Shown: positions 36,043-46,539 of the stretch, piece after piece
Layout of the letters: each line of letters starts with the position of its first letter
Numbering within the stretch: the stretch's first letter is position 1
Origin: Leifsonia virtsii
Lineage (GTDB): Bacteria; Actinomycetota; Actinomycetes; Actinomycetales; Microbacteriaceae
Length of the DNA stretch: 64,000 nucleotides
Assembly: GCF_030433675.1 (NCBI RefSeq)
Contig: NZ_JAROCB010000004.1
Coordinates: 434,001 to 498,000 of the forward strand
Direction: 5' to 3'
Notes under the pieces: model-generated
Databases searched by the model: none
The model's input: the letters and a program-made list of their open reading frames with translations, nothing else
What the model was told of the DNA's origin: nothing
Made by a program: the position numbers and the translations under genes

Positions 36043-36600
36043 ATGCTCAACGGTGTGGTGATCGCCGCGGCGGAGGAGCAGCACAATCCGCTCATTCCGG
36101 CGTGGCCGGACATCATCGGTGCGCTGATTTGCTTCATCGTCATCCTGTTCTTCTTCTGGAAGCTCGTGCTTCCGCGTATGAAGAAGCTGCTGGATGAGCG
36201 TGCAGAGGCGATCGAAGGCAACATCGAGAAGGCCGACGAGGCGCAGCGCAAGGCGGAGGAGCTGCTGGAGCAGTACACCGCCCAGCTCGCCGACGCGCGC
36301 GCCGAGGCCGCGAAGATCCGCGAGACCGCCCGCAACGACGGTCAGAAGATCGTCGCGGAGGCCCGCGAGACCGCGACGGCCGAGGCCGCCCGCGTGACCG
36401 CGCAGGCCCAGGCCCAGCTCGAGGCGGAGCGCCAGACGGCGCTCGTCCAGCTGCGCGGCGAGGTCGGCTCGCTCGCGATCGACCTCGCGTCGACCGTCGT
36501 GCGCGAGTCGCTCGACGAGGACAAGCGCGCCCAGGCGATCGTGGACCGCTTCCTCGCGGACCTCGAGGCCGACCAGCAGAAGGCAGGATCGGGCAACTGA
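36043..36600 (+). CDS. atpF: F1Fo ATP synthase subunit b
   Basis: The peripheral-stalk subunit, 185 aa. One N-terminal membrane span (about 24-46, GALICFIVILFFFWKLVLP) is followed by a long charged coiled-coil helix. Typical length. An AAGGAGG site precedes the ATG. Its stop overlaps the atpH start by one base. Confidence 0.97.
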   Translation: MLNGVVIAAAEEQHNPLIPAWPDIIGALICFIVILFFFWKLVLPRMKKLLDERAEAIEGNIEKADEAQRKAEELLEQYTAQLADARAEAAKIRETARNDGQKIVAEARETATAEAARVTAQAQAQLEAERQTALVQLRGEVGSLAIDLASTVVRESLDEDKRAQAIVDRFLADLEADQQKAGSGN

Positions 36601-37391
36601 TGGGAAGCGCCACCAGAGAAGCATTGGCCCGGTCCGTGTCGGCGCTCGCCGACCTGGGATCCAAGGCCGATCTGGCGACGGCCGAGGACCTGTTCGCCGC
36701 AGGACGAGTCGTCGCCGACTCCGCCCAGCTCCGAGCCGTCCTCAGCGACCCCACGGCCGACGCGGAGGGCAAGGCCGCGCTCGTGAAGCGCGTCTTCGCC
36801 TCGCTGTCGGAGCCCGCCGTCTCGCTGCTGGGCGTGATCGTCGCGCAGCGCTGGTCGTCCCACGACGACCTGCTCGCCGCGATCGAGGAGCTCGGGTTCC
36901 GGGCGATCGCCGCCTCCGCGCCGCGGAACGTCGACGTCGTGGGGGAGCTGTTCACCTTCGGAGGCGCCGTGACCTCCGACGCGCAGCTCGAGCTGGCGCT
37001 GCGCAGCAAGCTCGCGACGAGCGACTCCAAGGTCGCCCTCGTCGAGCGTCTGCTCTCCGGGCGGGCGTCGAAGGAGACGGTCGCCATCGTGCGGCAGCTC
37101 GTCGAGCAGCCGCGCGGTCGCAGCATCCGCGAGTCGCTCCGTGCGGCCGCCCGCGTCGTGGCGGCCCAGGAGGGCCTGACCATCGCGACGGTCTACGCCG
37201 CGGCCCCGCTGCCCGACGCCCAGGCCGAGCGCCTGCGCTCCGTGCTCAGCGCCACCTACGGCGACCTCAAGCTCAACCAGGTCGTCGACCCCTCGATCAT
37301 CGGCGGATTGCGCGTACAGATCGGTGACGACGTCATCGATGGAAGCATCGCATCGCGTCTGGCCGAACTCCGGCTTCAGCTGGCGGGCTGA
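36600..37391 (+). CDS. atpH: F1Fo ATP synthase subunit delta
   Basis: Delta (OSCP) subunit linking b to the alpha3beta3 head, 263 aa, the longer length usual in actinobacteria. The OSCP helical domain ([22 protein letters not shown] region) and the C-terminal signature [21 protein letters not shown] are intact. The start overlaps the atpF stop codon. Confidence 0.96.
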   Translation: MGSATREALARSVSALADLGSKADLATAEDLFAAGRVVADSAQLRAVLSDPTADAEGKAALVKRVFASLSEPAVSLLGVIVAQRWSSHDDLLAAIEELGFRAIAASAPRNVDVVGELFTFGGAVTSDAQLELALRSKLATSDSKVALVERLLSGRASKETVAIVRQLVEQPRGRSIRESLRAAARVVAAQEGLTIATVYAAAPLPDAQAERLRSVLSATYGDLKLNQVVDPSIIGGLRVQIGDDVIDGSIASRLAELRLQLAG

Positions 37392-37413
37392 CCGCCTCAA
37401 GATAGGAATCACA

Positions 37414-39051
37414 ATGGCAGACATCCAGATCAGCCCCGACGAGATCCGCGACGCGCTCAAGGACTTCGTCAACAAGTACGAGCCGGCCACCGCAGAGGCG
37501 ACCGAGATCGGTCACGTCATCGACGCCTCCGACGGCATCGCGCACGTCGAGGGCCTCCCCAGCGTCATGGCGAACGAGCTCATCCGCTTCGCCAACGGCA
37601 CCCTGGGCCTCGCCCAGAACCTCGACGAGAACGAGGTCGGCGTCGTGGTGCTCGGCGAGTACGACGAGATCGTCGAGGGCATGGAGGTGACCCGCACCGG
37701 CGAGGTCCTCTCCGTCCCGGTCGGCGACGGCTACCTCGGCCGTGTGGTCGACCCGCTCGGCAACCCGATCGACGGCCTCGGTGAGATCGCCAGCGAGGGC
37801 CGCCGCGAACTCGAGCTCCAGGCCCCCGGCGTCATGCAGCGCAAGTCGGTGCACGAGCCGCTTCAGACCGGCATCAAGGCCATCGACGCGATGATCCCGG
37901 TCGGCCGCGGCCAGCGCCAGCTCATCATCGGCGACCGCCAGACCGGCAAGACGGCGATCGCGATCGACACGATCATCAACCAGAAGGCCAACTGGGAGTC
38001 GGGCGACGTCAACAAGCAGGTCCGCTGCATCTACGTCGCCATCGGCCAGAAGGGCTCGACCATCGCCTCGGTGAAGGGCGCGCTCGAGGACGCCGGTGCG
38101 ATGGAGTACACCACCATCGTCGCGGCCCCGGCCTCCGACCCGGCCGGCTTCAAGTACCTCGCCCCCTACACCGGCTCGGCGATCGGCCAGCACTGGATGT
38201 ACGGCGGCAAGCACGTCCTCATCGTCTTCGACGACCTGTCGAAGCAGGCCGAGGCGTACCGGGCCGTGTCGCTCCTCCTCCGCCGTCCGCCGGGACGCGA
38301 GGCCTACCCGGGCGACGTCTTCTACCTGCACTCCCGCCTGCTGGAGCGCTGCGCCAAGCTCTCCGACGAGCTGGGCGCCGGCTCGATGACCGGTCTGCCG
38401 ATCATCGAGACGAAGGCGAACGACGTCTCGGCGTACATCCCGACCAACGTGATCTCGATCACCGACGGCCAGATCTTCCTGCAGTCCGACCTCTTCAACG
38501 CCAACCAGCGTCCCGCGGTCGACGTCGGCATCTCGGTCTCCCGAGTCGGCGGCGACGCGCAGGTGAAGTCGATCAAGAAGGTCTCCGGCACGCTGAAGCT
38601 GGAGCTGGCGCAGTACCGCTCGCTCGAGGCGTTCGCGATGTTCGCGTCCGACCTCGACGCCGCCAGCCGTCGTCAGCTCGCCCGTGGCGCCCGCCTCACC
38701 GAGCTGCTCAAGCAGCCGCAGTACTCGCCGTACCCGGTGGAGGAGCAGGTCGTCTCGATCTGGGCCGGCACCAACGGCAAGCTCGACGAGGTGGCAGTCG
38801 AGGACGTCCTGCGCTTCGAGTCGGAGCTGCTCGACCACCTGCGCCGCAACACCGACATCCTGACGACGCTCCGCGAGACCAACGTCCTCGACGACGACAC
38901 GGTCGCGAAGCTCGACTCCGAGGTGGACGCGTTCAAGCTCGAGTTCCAGACGGGCGAGGGCAAGCCGCTCGCCTCGGTCGGACGCGAGGAGTTCGAGGCC
39001 ATCGACGAGGACGAGGTCGACCAGGAGCGCATCGTCAAGGCCAAGCGCTGA
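37414..39051 (+). CDS. atpA: F1Fo ATP synthase subunit alpha
   Basis: Non-catalytic nucleotide-binding subunit of F1, 545 aa. P-loop GDRQTGKTA, the family signature [14 protein letters not shown], an N-terminal barrel and a C-terminal helical domain with an acidic tail are present. The ATG at 37414 ([11 protein letters not shown]) follows an AGGAA site; the longer open frame only reads through the end of atpH. Confidence 0.98.
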   Translation: MADIQISPDEIRDALKDFVNKYEPATAEATEIGHVIDASDGIAHVEGLPSVMANELIRFANGTLGLAQNLDENEVGVVVLGEYDEIVEGMEVTRTGEVLSVPVGDGYLGRVVDPLGNPIDGLGEIASEGRRELELQAPGVMQRKSVHEPLQTGIKAIDAMIPVGRGQRQLIIGDRQTGKTAIAIDTIINQKANWESGDVNKQVRCIYVAIGQKGSTIASVKGALEDAGAMEYTTIVAAPASDPAGFKYLAPYTGSAIGQHWMYGGKHVLIVFDDLSKQAEAYRAVSLLLRRPPGREAYPGDVFYLHSRLLERCAKLSDELGAGSMTGLPIIETKANDVSAYIPTNVISITDGQIFLQSDLFNANQRPAVDVGISVSRVGGDAQVKSIKKVSGTLKLELAQYRSLEAFAMFASDLDAASRRQLARGARLTELLKQPQYSPYPVEEQVVSIWAGTNGKLDEVAVEDVLRFESELLDHLRRNTDILTTLRETNVLDDDTVAKLDSEVDAFKLEFQTGEGKPLASVGREEFEAIDEDEVDQERIVKAKR

Positions 39052-39086
39052 GCGCGGCCGAGGACAGTTAGGTAAAGAGGAGACAC

Positions 39087-41472
<2,386 letters not shown>

Positions 41473-41473
41473 C

Positions 41474-41734
41474 ATGGCTGTCCTCAACGTGAGCGTCGTC
41501 GCCGCCGACCACGAGGTGTGGTCGGGCGAGGCGAGCATGGTCGTGGCCCGGACCGTGGAGGGGCAGATCGGTATCCTGCCCGGCCACGAGCCGCTGCTGG
41601 CCATCCTCGCCGAGGGCGAGGTGCGCGTCACCCTGAACGGGGGCGAGTCGATCGCGGCGAACGCCGACGACGGCTTCCTCTCCGTCGAGAACAACACGGT
41701 CACCATCGTGGCCCGTCAGGCCGAGCTGGTCTGA
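41474..41734 (+). CDS. atpC: F1Fo ATP synthase subunit epsilon, short form
   Basis: An 86-aa epsilon subunit with only the N-terminal beta-sandwich (VSVVAADHEVWSGEASMVVARTVEGQIGILPGHEPLL). The C-terminal pair of helices that inhibits ATP hydrolysis in E. coli (total about 138 aa) is absent, which is common in actinobacteria and implies that hydrolysis is restrained another way. Starts one base after the atpD stop. Confidence 0.95.
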   Translation: MAVLNVSVVAADHEVWSGEASMVVARTVEGQIGILPGHEPLLAILAEGEVRVTLNGGESIAANADDGFLSVENNTVTIVARQAELV

Positions 41735-41735
41735 C

Positions 41736-42302
41736 ATGCCTGAGCAGGGAGCCCCGCTGGAGCGCCAGTTCGGAGACATGCGTGTCCCGATACTGGTGAC
41801 GATGGCGGGGCTTCCTGGTTCCGGCAAGTCCACCATTGCGGAGATCGTGGCCGGCCGCCTCGGCGCGACGGTGATCTCGGTGGACCCGATCGAGGCCTCG
41901 ATCCTCCGCGCGGGGATCGACTCCGACCAGCCGACCGGACTCGCGGCCTACCTGGTGGCGGAGACCATGGCGGAGCAGGTGCTGCTCTCCGGTCACTCCG
42001 TCGTCGTCGACGCGGTCAACGCGGTGGAGCCGGCGCGCCTGCAGTGGCGCGACCTGGCGGAGCGGTGCGACGTGAAGCTTCGTGTCGTCGAGACGGTCTG
42101 CTCCGACGACGCCCTGCACGAGGAGCGCCTCTCGAAGCGCACCGGCGACGCCGCCGCCTACTCGGGCGTCGCGGTGGAGCAGAGCACCGACGAGTACGAC
42201 GAGTGGAAGGGCGCCTGCGGCTCGCTGCCGCGCGTCACCCTCGACACCGCTGCCCCGCTCGGCGAGAACGTCGACACGGCGCTGCGCTTCCTGGAGGGCT
42301 AG
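41736..42302 (+). CDS. P-loop kinase-like ATPase
   Basis: A 188-aa AAA_33-type small-molecule kinase-like protein. Walker A is GLPGSGKST (25-33, Lys31). A VVVDAVNAVEPARLQWRDLA stretch fits the lid/substrate region of zeta-toxin, chloramphenicol-phosphotransferase and polynucleotide-kinase relatives. Substrate unknown. It begins one base after the atpC stop, so it is probably the tail of the atp transcript. An alternative ATG at 41778 with GGAG upstream would remove the 14-residue leader and start just before the core strand. Confidence 0.82.
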   Translation: MPEQGAPLERQFGDMRVPILVTMAGLPGSGKSTIAEIVAGRLGATVISVDPIEASILRAGIDSDQPTGLAAYLVAETMAEQVLLSGHSVVVDAVNAVEPARLQWRDLAERCDVKLRVVETVCSDDALHEERLSKRTGDAAAYSGVAVEQSTDEYDEWKGACGSLPRVTLDTAAPLGENVDTALRFLEG

Positions 42303-42303
42303 C

Positions 42304-43116
42304 GTGCTCATCCTGCTCCCGCCCTCCGAGACGAAGAGGGACGGGGGAGCGGGGTCGCCGCTCGCCCTCGACCGTCTGCGTTTCCCGACGCTGAACGCGG
42401 TCCGCCGCGAGGTGGTGGACGTGGTCGTGTCGCTCGCGGCCGACCGGGAGGCCGCCGTGCGCGCCCTGAAGCTGGGCCCGAAGCAGGCGGGCGAAGTGGA
42501 CCGCAACCGCGCCATCCGCGCATCGCCGACGATGCGGGCGCTCGAGCGGTACACGGGTGTGCTCTACGACGCCTTGGACGCCGGCTCGCTCTCGGACGAG
42601 GACTGGTCGGTGGCCGCCGAGTCGGTCGCTGTGCAGTCGGCCCTGCTCGGACTGGTGGGTGCGGCCGATCCCGTGCCCGCGTACCGTCTCTCGTTCGACT
42701 CCCGGCTGTCGCTCGCCCGCGGAACGCCCTCGCTGAAGAAGCGCTGGGCCGCTGCCGGTGCGGAGGCCCTGGCGGAGCGGGAGGACCTGCTGCTCGACCT
42801 GCGGTCTGAGGGCTACGCGGCCCTCGCCCCACTCCCGGATCGGCCGGGGGCGCACTACGTGCGCGTGCTGGCGCGGGATGCGAACGGGCACGTGCGCGCG
42901 CTCAACCACTTCAACAAGCAGGCGAAGGGCCTGCTGACCCGGGCGCTCGTGGAGGCCGGCGCCGGGTTCGGCTCGACCGAGGAGCTGCTCGAGTGGGCCG
43001 CGGCGGAGGGGTACGAACTGCGGCACGTGAGCGACCCGGCATCCCGGGACCTGGAGCTGGTGGTGCCCGAGGTGCGGGGCAAGCCCGGGCGGCTGATGGC
43101 GACTCTTCGCGCGTGA
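42304..43116 (+). CDS. yaaA: YaaA family peroxide stress protein
   Basis: A 270-aa member of the YaaA/DUF328 family. It starts with the family signature MLILLPPSETKR and has the LSFDSRLSL, FNKQAKGLLTRAL and C-terminal segments. E. coli YaaA lowers free intracellular iron and DNA damage under peroxide stress, and the structure suggests a DNA-binding fold. The GTG start lies one base after the preceding gene, implying co-transcription with it. The role in this organism is by family analogy. Confidence 0.88.
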   Translation: MLILLPPSETKRDGGAGSPLALDRLRFPTLNAVRREVVDVVVSLAADREAAVRALKLGPKQAGEVDRNRAIRASPTMRALERYTGVLYDALDAGSLSDEDWSVAAESVAVQSALLGLVGAADPVPAYRLSFDSRLSLARGTPSLKKRWAAAGAEALAEREDLLLDLRSEGYAALAPLPDRPGAHYVRVLARDANGHVRALNHFNKQAKGLLTRALVEAGAGFGSTEELLEWAAAEGYELRHVSDPASRDLELVVPEVRGKPGRLMATLRA

Positions 43117-43609
43117 GCGCCCCGGCCGGAAACACGGCGAACTCTCAGTGGTGCACGAACGAAAAATGAGATAAGCTCACAAGCAAGAGAGAGGATCACT
43201 GATCCGAGGCGTGGGCGCACCTGGTGCGATCCTGTCGTCCTCACCAGTCGGGCCGACGTGTGGAGGCCGGCGTGTCATCCCCATACGCCGTTTCCGTGCT
43301 GGAGCGTGGAGCACCCGAGAATCCGCCTGCGGTCGGGCACGAGCGGTGGCGCTTCACCAGCGAGAATCCGGCGCGGAGCCACATCCGCCGTCGGCCCGAC
43401 TCTCTCGGTCCATCCGTCGCGGTGACTGCGGTCCGCCGGGACAACGGCGCCTGCTCGCGCACCCGCACTCGTTCCCTAGCACCGCAGTCGCAGTCGCGGT
43501 CCGGAGAGGGTAACTGCGGTGCGCGGGAGCGACGGCGCCTGCTCGCGCACCCGCACTCGTTCCCTAGCACCGCAGTCGCGGGCGGGGACGCGGGGGCGAC
43601 GCGGGCGCG
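43117..43609. other. long intergenic region between convergent yaaA and tag
   Basis: About 490 bp without a gene I can support. It contains two tandem palindromic units (43424-43576), a short inverted repeat GGATC-ACT-GATCC (43193-43205) and an AT-richer promoter-like stretch near 43165-43180. A GTG at 43272 has GGAGG 5 bp upstream and opens a frame reading MSSPYAVSVLERGAPEN, but it runs through the palindromes and antisense to tag and resembles no family I know. It could be a gene remnant. Confidence 0.4.
43424..43576. repeat. two tandem palindromic units, 88-bp period
   Basis: Unit 1 (43424-43489) is bounded by GACTGCGGT/ACCGCAGTC and unit 2 (43513-43576) by ACTGCGGTGC/GCACCGCAGT. A 47-bp segment (43445-43491) recurs identically at 43533-43579. 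Each folds into a long hairpin (about 17 of 20 outer positions paired in unit 2). Located downstream of two convergent genes, it resembles a REP/terminator element. Confidence 0.75.
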
Positions 43610-44269
43610 TCAGGAGCGCGCCTCGACCTCCTCGACGACGAAGCAGCCCTCGACGTGGTCGTCGACCATGCCGGTCGCCTGCATGAGGGCGTACATGGTG
43701 GTCGGACCGACGAAGCGGAAACCACGACGGCGCAGCTCCTTGCTGAGCGCGGTCGACTCCGGGGTGACGGCCGGGAGGTCGCTCCAGGAGCGCGGGCGGG
43801 CGCCCGTGCGCGGCGAGGGAGCGAAGCTCCACATCAGCTCCTCGAGCGGCAGGTCGAGGTCGAGCACCGCGCGCGCATTGGAGATGGTCGCCTCGATCTT
43901 GCCGCGGTGGCGGATGATGCGGGCGTCCTGCAGCAGCCGCTGCACGTCGACCTCGGTCATTGCGGCCACCTTCACGGGATCGAACCCGAGGAAGAGCTCG
44001 CGGAAGGCCGGGCGCCGGCGCAGGATCGTGATCCACGAGAGGCCCGCCTGGAATCCCTCCAGGCACAGCTTCTCGTAGAGGGCCCGCGGGTCGTGCTGCG
44101 GTCGGCCCCACTCCTCGTCGTGGTAGCGGCGGTACTCGGGGTCGCTCGCCGACCAGGCGCAGCGGGCTCGGCCGTCGTCGCCGACGATGAGCACCTCGCG
44201 CTCGGCGGTGGCGGGCGCAGCGGGGGCAGAGGGCGCGTCGGGCACGGTGGGTTCGGTCGTCGCGCTCAT
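43610..44269 (-). CDS. tag: DNA-3-methyladenine glycosylase I
   Basis: Excises 3-methyladenine from alkylated DNA. The 219-aa protein has an N-terminal Ala/Pro-rich extension (about 25 residues), then the Tag pattern RCAWSASDPEYRRYHDEEWG, YEKLCLEGFQAGLSWITIL and the helix-hairpin-helix region. The C-terminal FRFVGPTTMYALMQATGMVDDHVEGC includes the zinc-binding Cys/His. The ATG at 44269 overlaps the upstream ogt stop by 4 bp, so two alkylation-repair enzymes form an operon. The repair target is known from the family. Confidence 0.93.
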   Translation of the reverse strand: MSATTEPTVPDAPSAPAAPATAEREVLIVGDDGRARCAWSASDPEYRRYHDEEWGRPQHDPRALYEKLCLEGFQAGLSWITILRRRPAFRELFLGFDPVKVAAMTEVDVQRLLQDARIIRHRGKIEATISNARAVLDLDLPLEELMWSFAPSPRTGARPRSWSDLPAVTPESTALSKELRRRGFRFVGPTTMYALMQATGMVDDHVEGCFVVEEVEARS

Positions 44270-44763
44270 GCCGCCAGCAGGATCCCTTCGTGCTCGAGCA
44301 GCCACAGCTTGGTGGGGACGCCCTCGCCGCCGCTGTACCCGGTGACCCGCCCGCTCGACGAGAGCACCCGGTGGCAGCCGACGATGATGGGGATCGGGTT
44401 GGCCCCGACCGCTCCGCCGATCGCACGCCCGTACCCGGCGTGGCCGAGGGACGCGCCCAGCTCGCCGTACGACACGAACGTGCCGAATTCGAGCTCGGCC
44501 AGCCGCTGCCACACCGCCTGGCGGAACGGCGTGCCCTGCAGCCGGACCGGCACGTCGAACGCGCGACGCGACCCCGCGAAGTACTCGGCCAACTGTGCCG
44601 CGGCGTCGTCGAGCACCGCGGTGCTGCGTTCCGGATGGTCGTCGAGCGGCAGGCTGCCGCCGCGCTCGATCGAGAGCGACGTGACGGCCGTGCCGTCGCT
44701 GGTGAGCTCGAGCCGGCCGATGGGGCTGGTCGTGCGGAGGAGGTAGGCGAAGGAACTGCTCAT
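44266..44763 (-). CDS. ogt: methylated-DNA--protein-cysteine methyltransferase
   Basis: Suicide repair protein that takes methyl groups from O6-methylguanine onto its own cysteine. The 165-aa protein has the FRQAVWQRLAELEFG helix, the SYGELGASLGHAGYGRAIGGAVGANP region with the arginine finger, and the acceptor Cys130 in IVGCHRVL. The usual PCHR is GCHR here, a small but notable change beside the active cysteine. A TAGAGT hexamer 6 nt before the ATG implies a leaderless mRNA. It is paired with tag. Confidence 0.92.
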   Translation of the reverse strand: MSSSFAYLLRTTSPIGRLELTSDGTAVTSLSIERGGSLPLDDHPERSTAVLDDAAAQLAEYFAGSRRAFDVPVRLQGTPFRQAVWQRLAELEFGTFVSYGELGASLGHAGYGRAIGGAVGANPIPIIVGCHRVLSSSGRVTGYSGGEGVPTKLWLLEHEGILLAA

Positions 44764-44769
44764 GGGTCG

Positions 44770-44775
44770 ACTCTA
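44770..44775 (-). promoter_or_regulatory. ogt-tag -10 box, leaderless
   Basis: TAGAGT on the minus strand ends 6 nt before the ogt ATG. Confidence 0.6.
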
Positions 44776-44883
44776 GGGCGGACCACCGACCTGGCACTCG
44801 CGGGAATCGGACATTGGGGATAACTCGCCGCGGGCGCCGACTGTCGACGGGAAACCGGCGCCGGAGGGCCCCGCCGCCGTGCC

Positions 44884-44889
44884 TAGACT
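44884..44889 (+). promoter_or_regulatory. aldo/keto reductase -10 box, leaderless
   Basis: TAGACT ends 6 nt before the ATG at 44896, with too little space for a conventional ribosome site. Confidence 0.6.
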
Positions 44890-44895
44890 CGGAGC

Positions 44896-45864
44896 ATGGC
44901 GAACATCGAATACCGCACCCTCGGACGCTCCGGACTGATCGTCTCCACAGTCGGCTTAGGCTGCAACAACTTCGGCCGCAAGGACACCGCGACCGAGACG
45001 CAGGAGGGCACCGACGCGGTCATCGGCGCGGCCATCGACGCGGGCGTCACGTTCTTCGACACCGCCGACATCTACGGCAAGGAGCGCGGCCTCTCCGAGA
45101 CGCTCATGGGCAAGGCGCTCGAGGGTAAGCGCGACAGGATCGTGCTCGCCACCAAGTTCGGGATGGACATGGCCGGCGCCAACGGACCGGACTGGGGCGT
45201 CCGCGGCTCCCGGCGCTACATCCGCCTCGCGGTCGAGAGCTCGCTGCGCCGCCTGCGCACCGACTGGATCGACCTGTACCAGCTGCACCGTCCCGACCCG
45301 CACACTCCGATCGAGGAGACGCTGGCGACGCTCGACGACCTCATCGCCGAGGGCAAGATCCGCTACATCGGGCACTCGAACCTGTCCGGCTGGGAGATCG
45401 CCGAGGCCGAGTTCACCGCACAGCTGGGCGGCCACCCGAAGTTCGTCTCGGCCCAGAACGAGTACAGCCTCCTGGTGCGCGACGCCGAGCGCGAGGTGCT
45501 GCCGGCGGTGAACCGCTACGGCCTGGGCTTCCTGCCGTACTTCCCGCTCTACAACGGGCTGTTCACCGGCAAGTTCACGCGGGAGGGCGGCCCGGCCGAC
45601 AGTCGCATCATGCAGCTGCGCAAGCACCTGCTCGACGAGGCTCCGTGGGATCGGATCGAGCGCTTCCAGGCGTTCTGCGACGACCGCGACGTCTCGATGC
45701 TGGCCGCCACCTTCGCCTGGCTGCTCGCTCAGCCCGGCCTGACGAGCGTCATCGCCGGCGCCACCAAGCCGGAGCAGATCGTCGCGAACGCCGAGGCCGC
45801 GACGGCGTGGCAGCCGACGCCCGACGAGGTCGCCGCGATCTCGGAGATCTTCGCCGTCGCCTAG
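44896..45864 (+). CDS. aldo/keto reductase
   Basis: A 322-aa NADPH-dependent oxidoreductase with an (alpha/beta)8 barrel. The catalytic tetrad is visible: Asp in FFDTADIYG, the tyrosine of the same motif, the lysine in VLATKFGM and the histidine in LYQLHRPDP. The C-terminal cofactor motif SVIAGATKPEQIVANA is that of the YajO/Tas-like AKR group. Substrate unknown; these reduce aldehydes and ketones or oxidised sugars. It is followed closely by the TetR/exporter unit but has its own promoter. Confidence 0.92.
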   Translation: MANIEYRTLGRSGLIVSTVGLGCNNFGRKDTATETQEGTDAVIGAAIDAGVTFFDTADIYGKERGLSETLMGKALEGKRDRIVLATKFGMDMAGANGPDWGVRGSRRYIRLAVESSLRRLRTDWIDLYQLHRPDPHTPIEETLATLDDLIAEGKIRYIGHSNLSGWEIAEAEFTAQLGGHPKFVSAQNEYSLLVRDAEREVLPAVNRYGLGFLPYFPLYNGLFTGKFTREGGPADSRIMQLRKHLLDEAPWDRIERFQAFCDDRDVSMLAATFAWLLAQPGLTSVIAGATKPEQIVANAEAATAWQPTPDEVAAISEIFAVA

Positions 45865-45873
45865 GTCCAAGGC

Positions 45874-45909
45874 TTGTGAGTGAGCACTCACTCCGCGTAA
45901 AGTGTGCGC
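45874..45909 (+). promoter_or_regulatory. TetR/exporter promoter with overlapping operator
   Basis: -35 TTGTGA (45874-45879), 18-bp spacer, -10 TAAAGT (45898-45903), then GTG 6 nt later: a leaderless promoter. The palindrome GAGTGAG-CA-CTCACTC (45878-45893) covers the spacer, so the encoded TetR protein probably represses its own operon. Confidence 0.75.
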
Positions 45910-46539
45910 GTGACCAGCGACGCCCAGACCGAGGCCCCGCGCACGCGCGCCCAGCCGATGGCGGCCGACGACCGCAAGGCGATGATCGTCGATGCCGTCA
46001 TCCCGCTGCTCCTGGAGCACGGCCGCGGCATGACCTCGCGCCAGATCGCCGAGGCGGCGGGCATCGCCGAGGGCACGATCTTCCGCGCCTTCGGCGACAA
46101 GGAGAGCCTGGTGCAGGCGGCCATCGAGAAGTACCTCGACCCCGAACCGCTGCGCGAGGCCCTGCGGAGCATCGACCCGGCGCTTCCGCTCGAGAACAAG
46201 GTGCGCGCCATCCTGTACCTGCTGCGCGAGCGGTTCCAGAAAGTGATGCGGCTGATGCCGGTGATCGGTCCGCAGCGTCCGCCGGTCCCGCAGGAGCGCG
46301 GCGAGTTCGCCCGGATCATCGCGCGCGTCCTCGAGCCGGAGACGCGCGAGCTCAACTGGCCGCCCGAGCGCGTGGCGCACCTGCTGCGCCTGATCACCTT
46401 CTCGTCGGCGTTCCCGGCGCTCAACGAGGGGATCGAGTTCAGCATCGACGACCTCGCCCGGATGGTGCTCGTGGGCATCGCCGGCACCTCCCCGCACGTC
46501 ACCTTCCCGATCACCCCGACGGAGGCATCATGCTCCTGA
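45910..46539 (+). CDS. TetR family regulator of the ABC exporter
   Basis: A 209-aa repressor with an N-terminal TetR helix-turn-helix (VDAVIPLLLEHGRGMTSRQIAEAAGIAEGTIFRAFGDKESLV) and a helical ligand domain. The GTG at 45910 is preferred over 45904 because it stands 6 nt after the -10 box, the normal spacing for leaderless genes here. It overlaps the first exporter gene by 10 bp. The operator at 45878-45893 fits autoregulation of an exporter induced by its own substrate, as in AcrR/QacR-type systems; the inducer is unknown. Confidence 0.9.
   Translation: MTSDAQTEAPRTRAQPMAADDRKAMIVDAVIPLLLEHGRGMTSRQIAEAAGIAEGTIFRAFGDKESLVQAAIEKYLDPEPLREALRSIDPALPLENKVRAILYLLRERFQKVMRLMPVIGPQRPPVPQERGEFARIIARVLEPETRELNWPPERVAHLLRLITFSSAFPALNEGIEFSIDDLARMVLVGIAGTSPHVTFPITPTEASCS

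Noticed and set aside
41736-42302. Zeta-type toxin
   Set aside because: Only the P-loop and general kinase shape are shared, no epsilon-like antitoxin is adjacent, and the position behind atpC suggests a housekeeping role.
43424-43576. Tandem units considered as a short CRISPR array
   Set aside because: Only two units, each an almost complete palindrome of about 65 bp, with no unique spacers and no cas genes.
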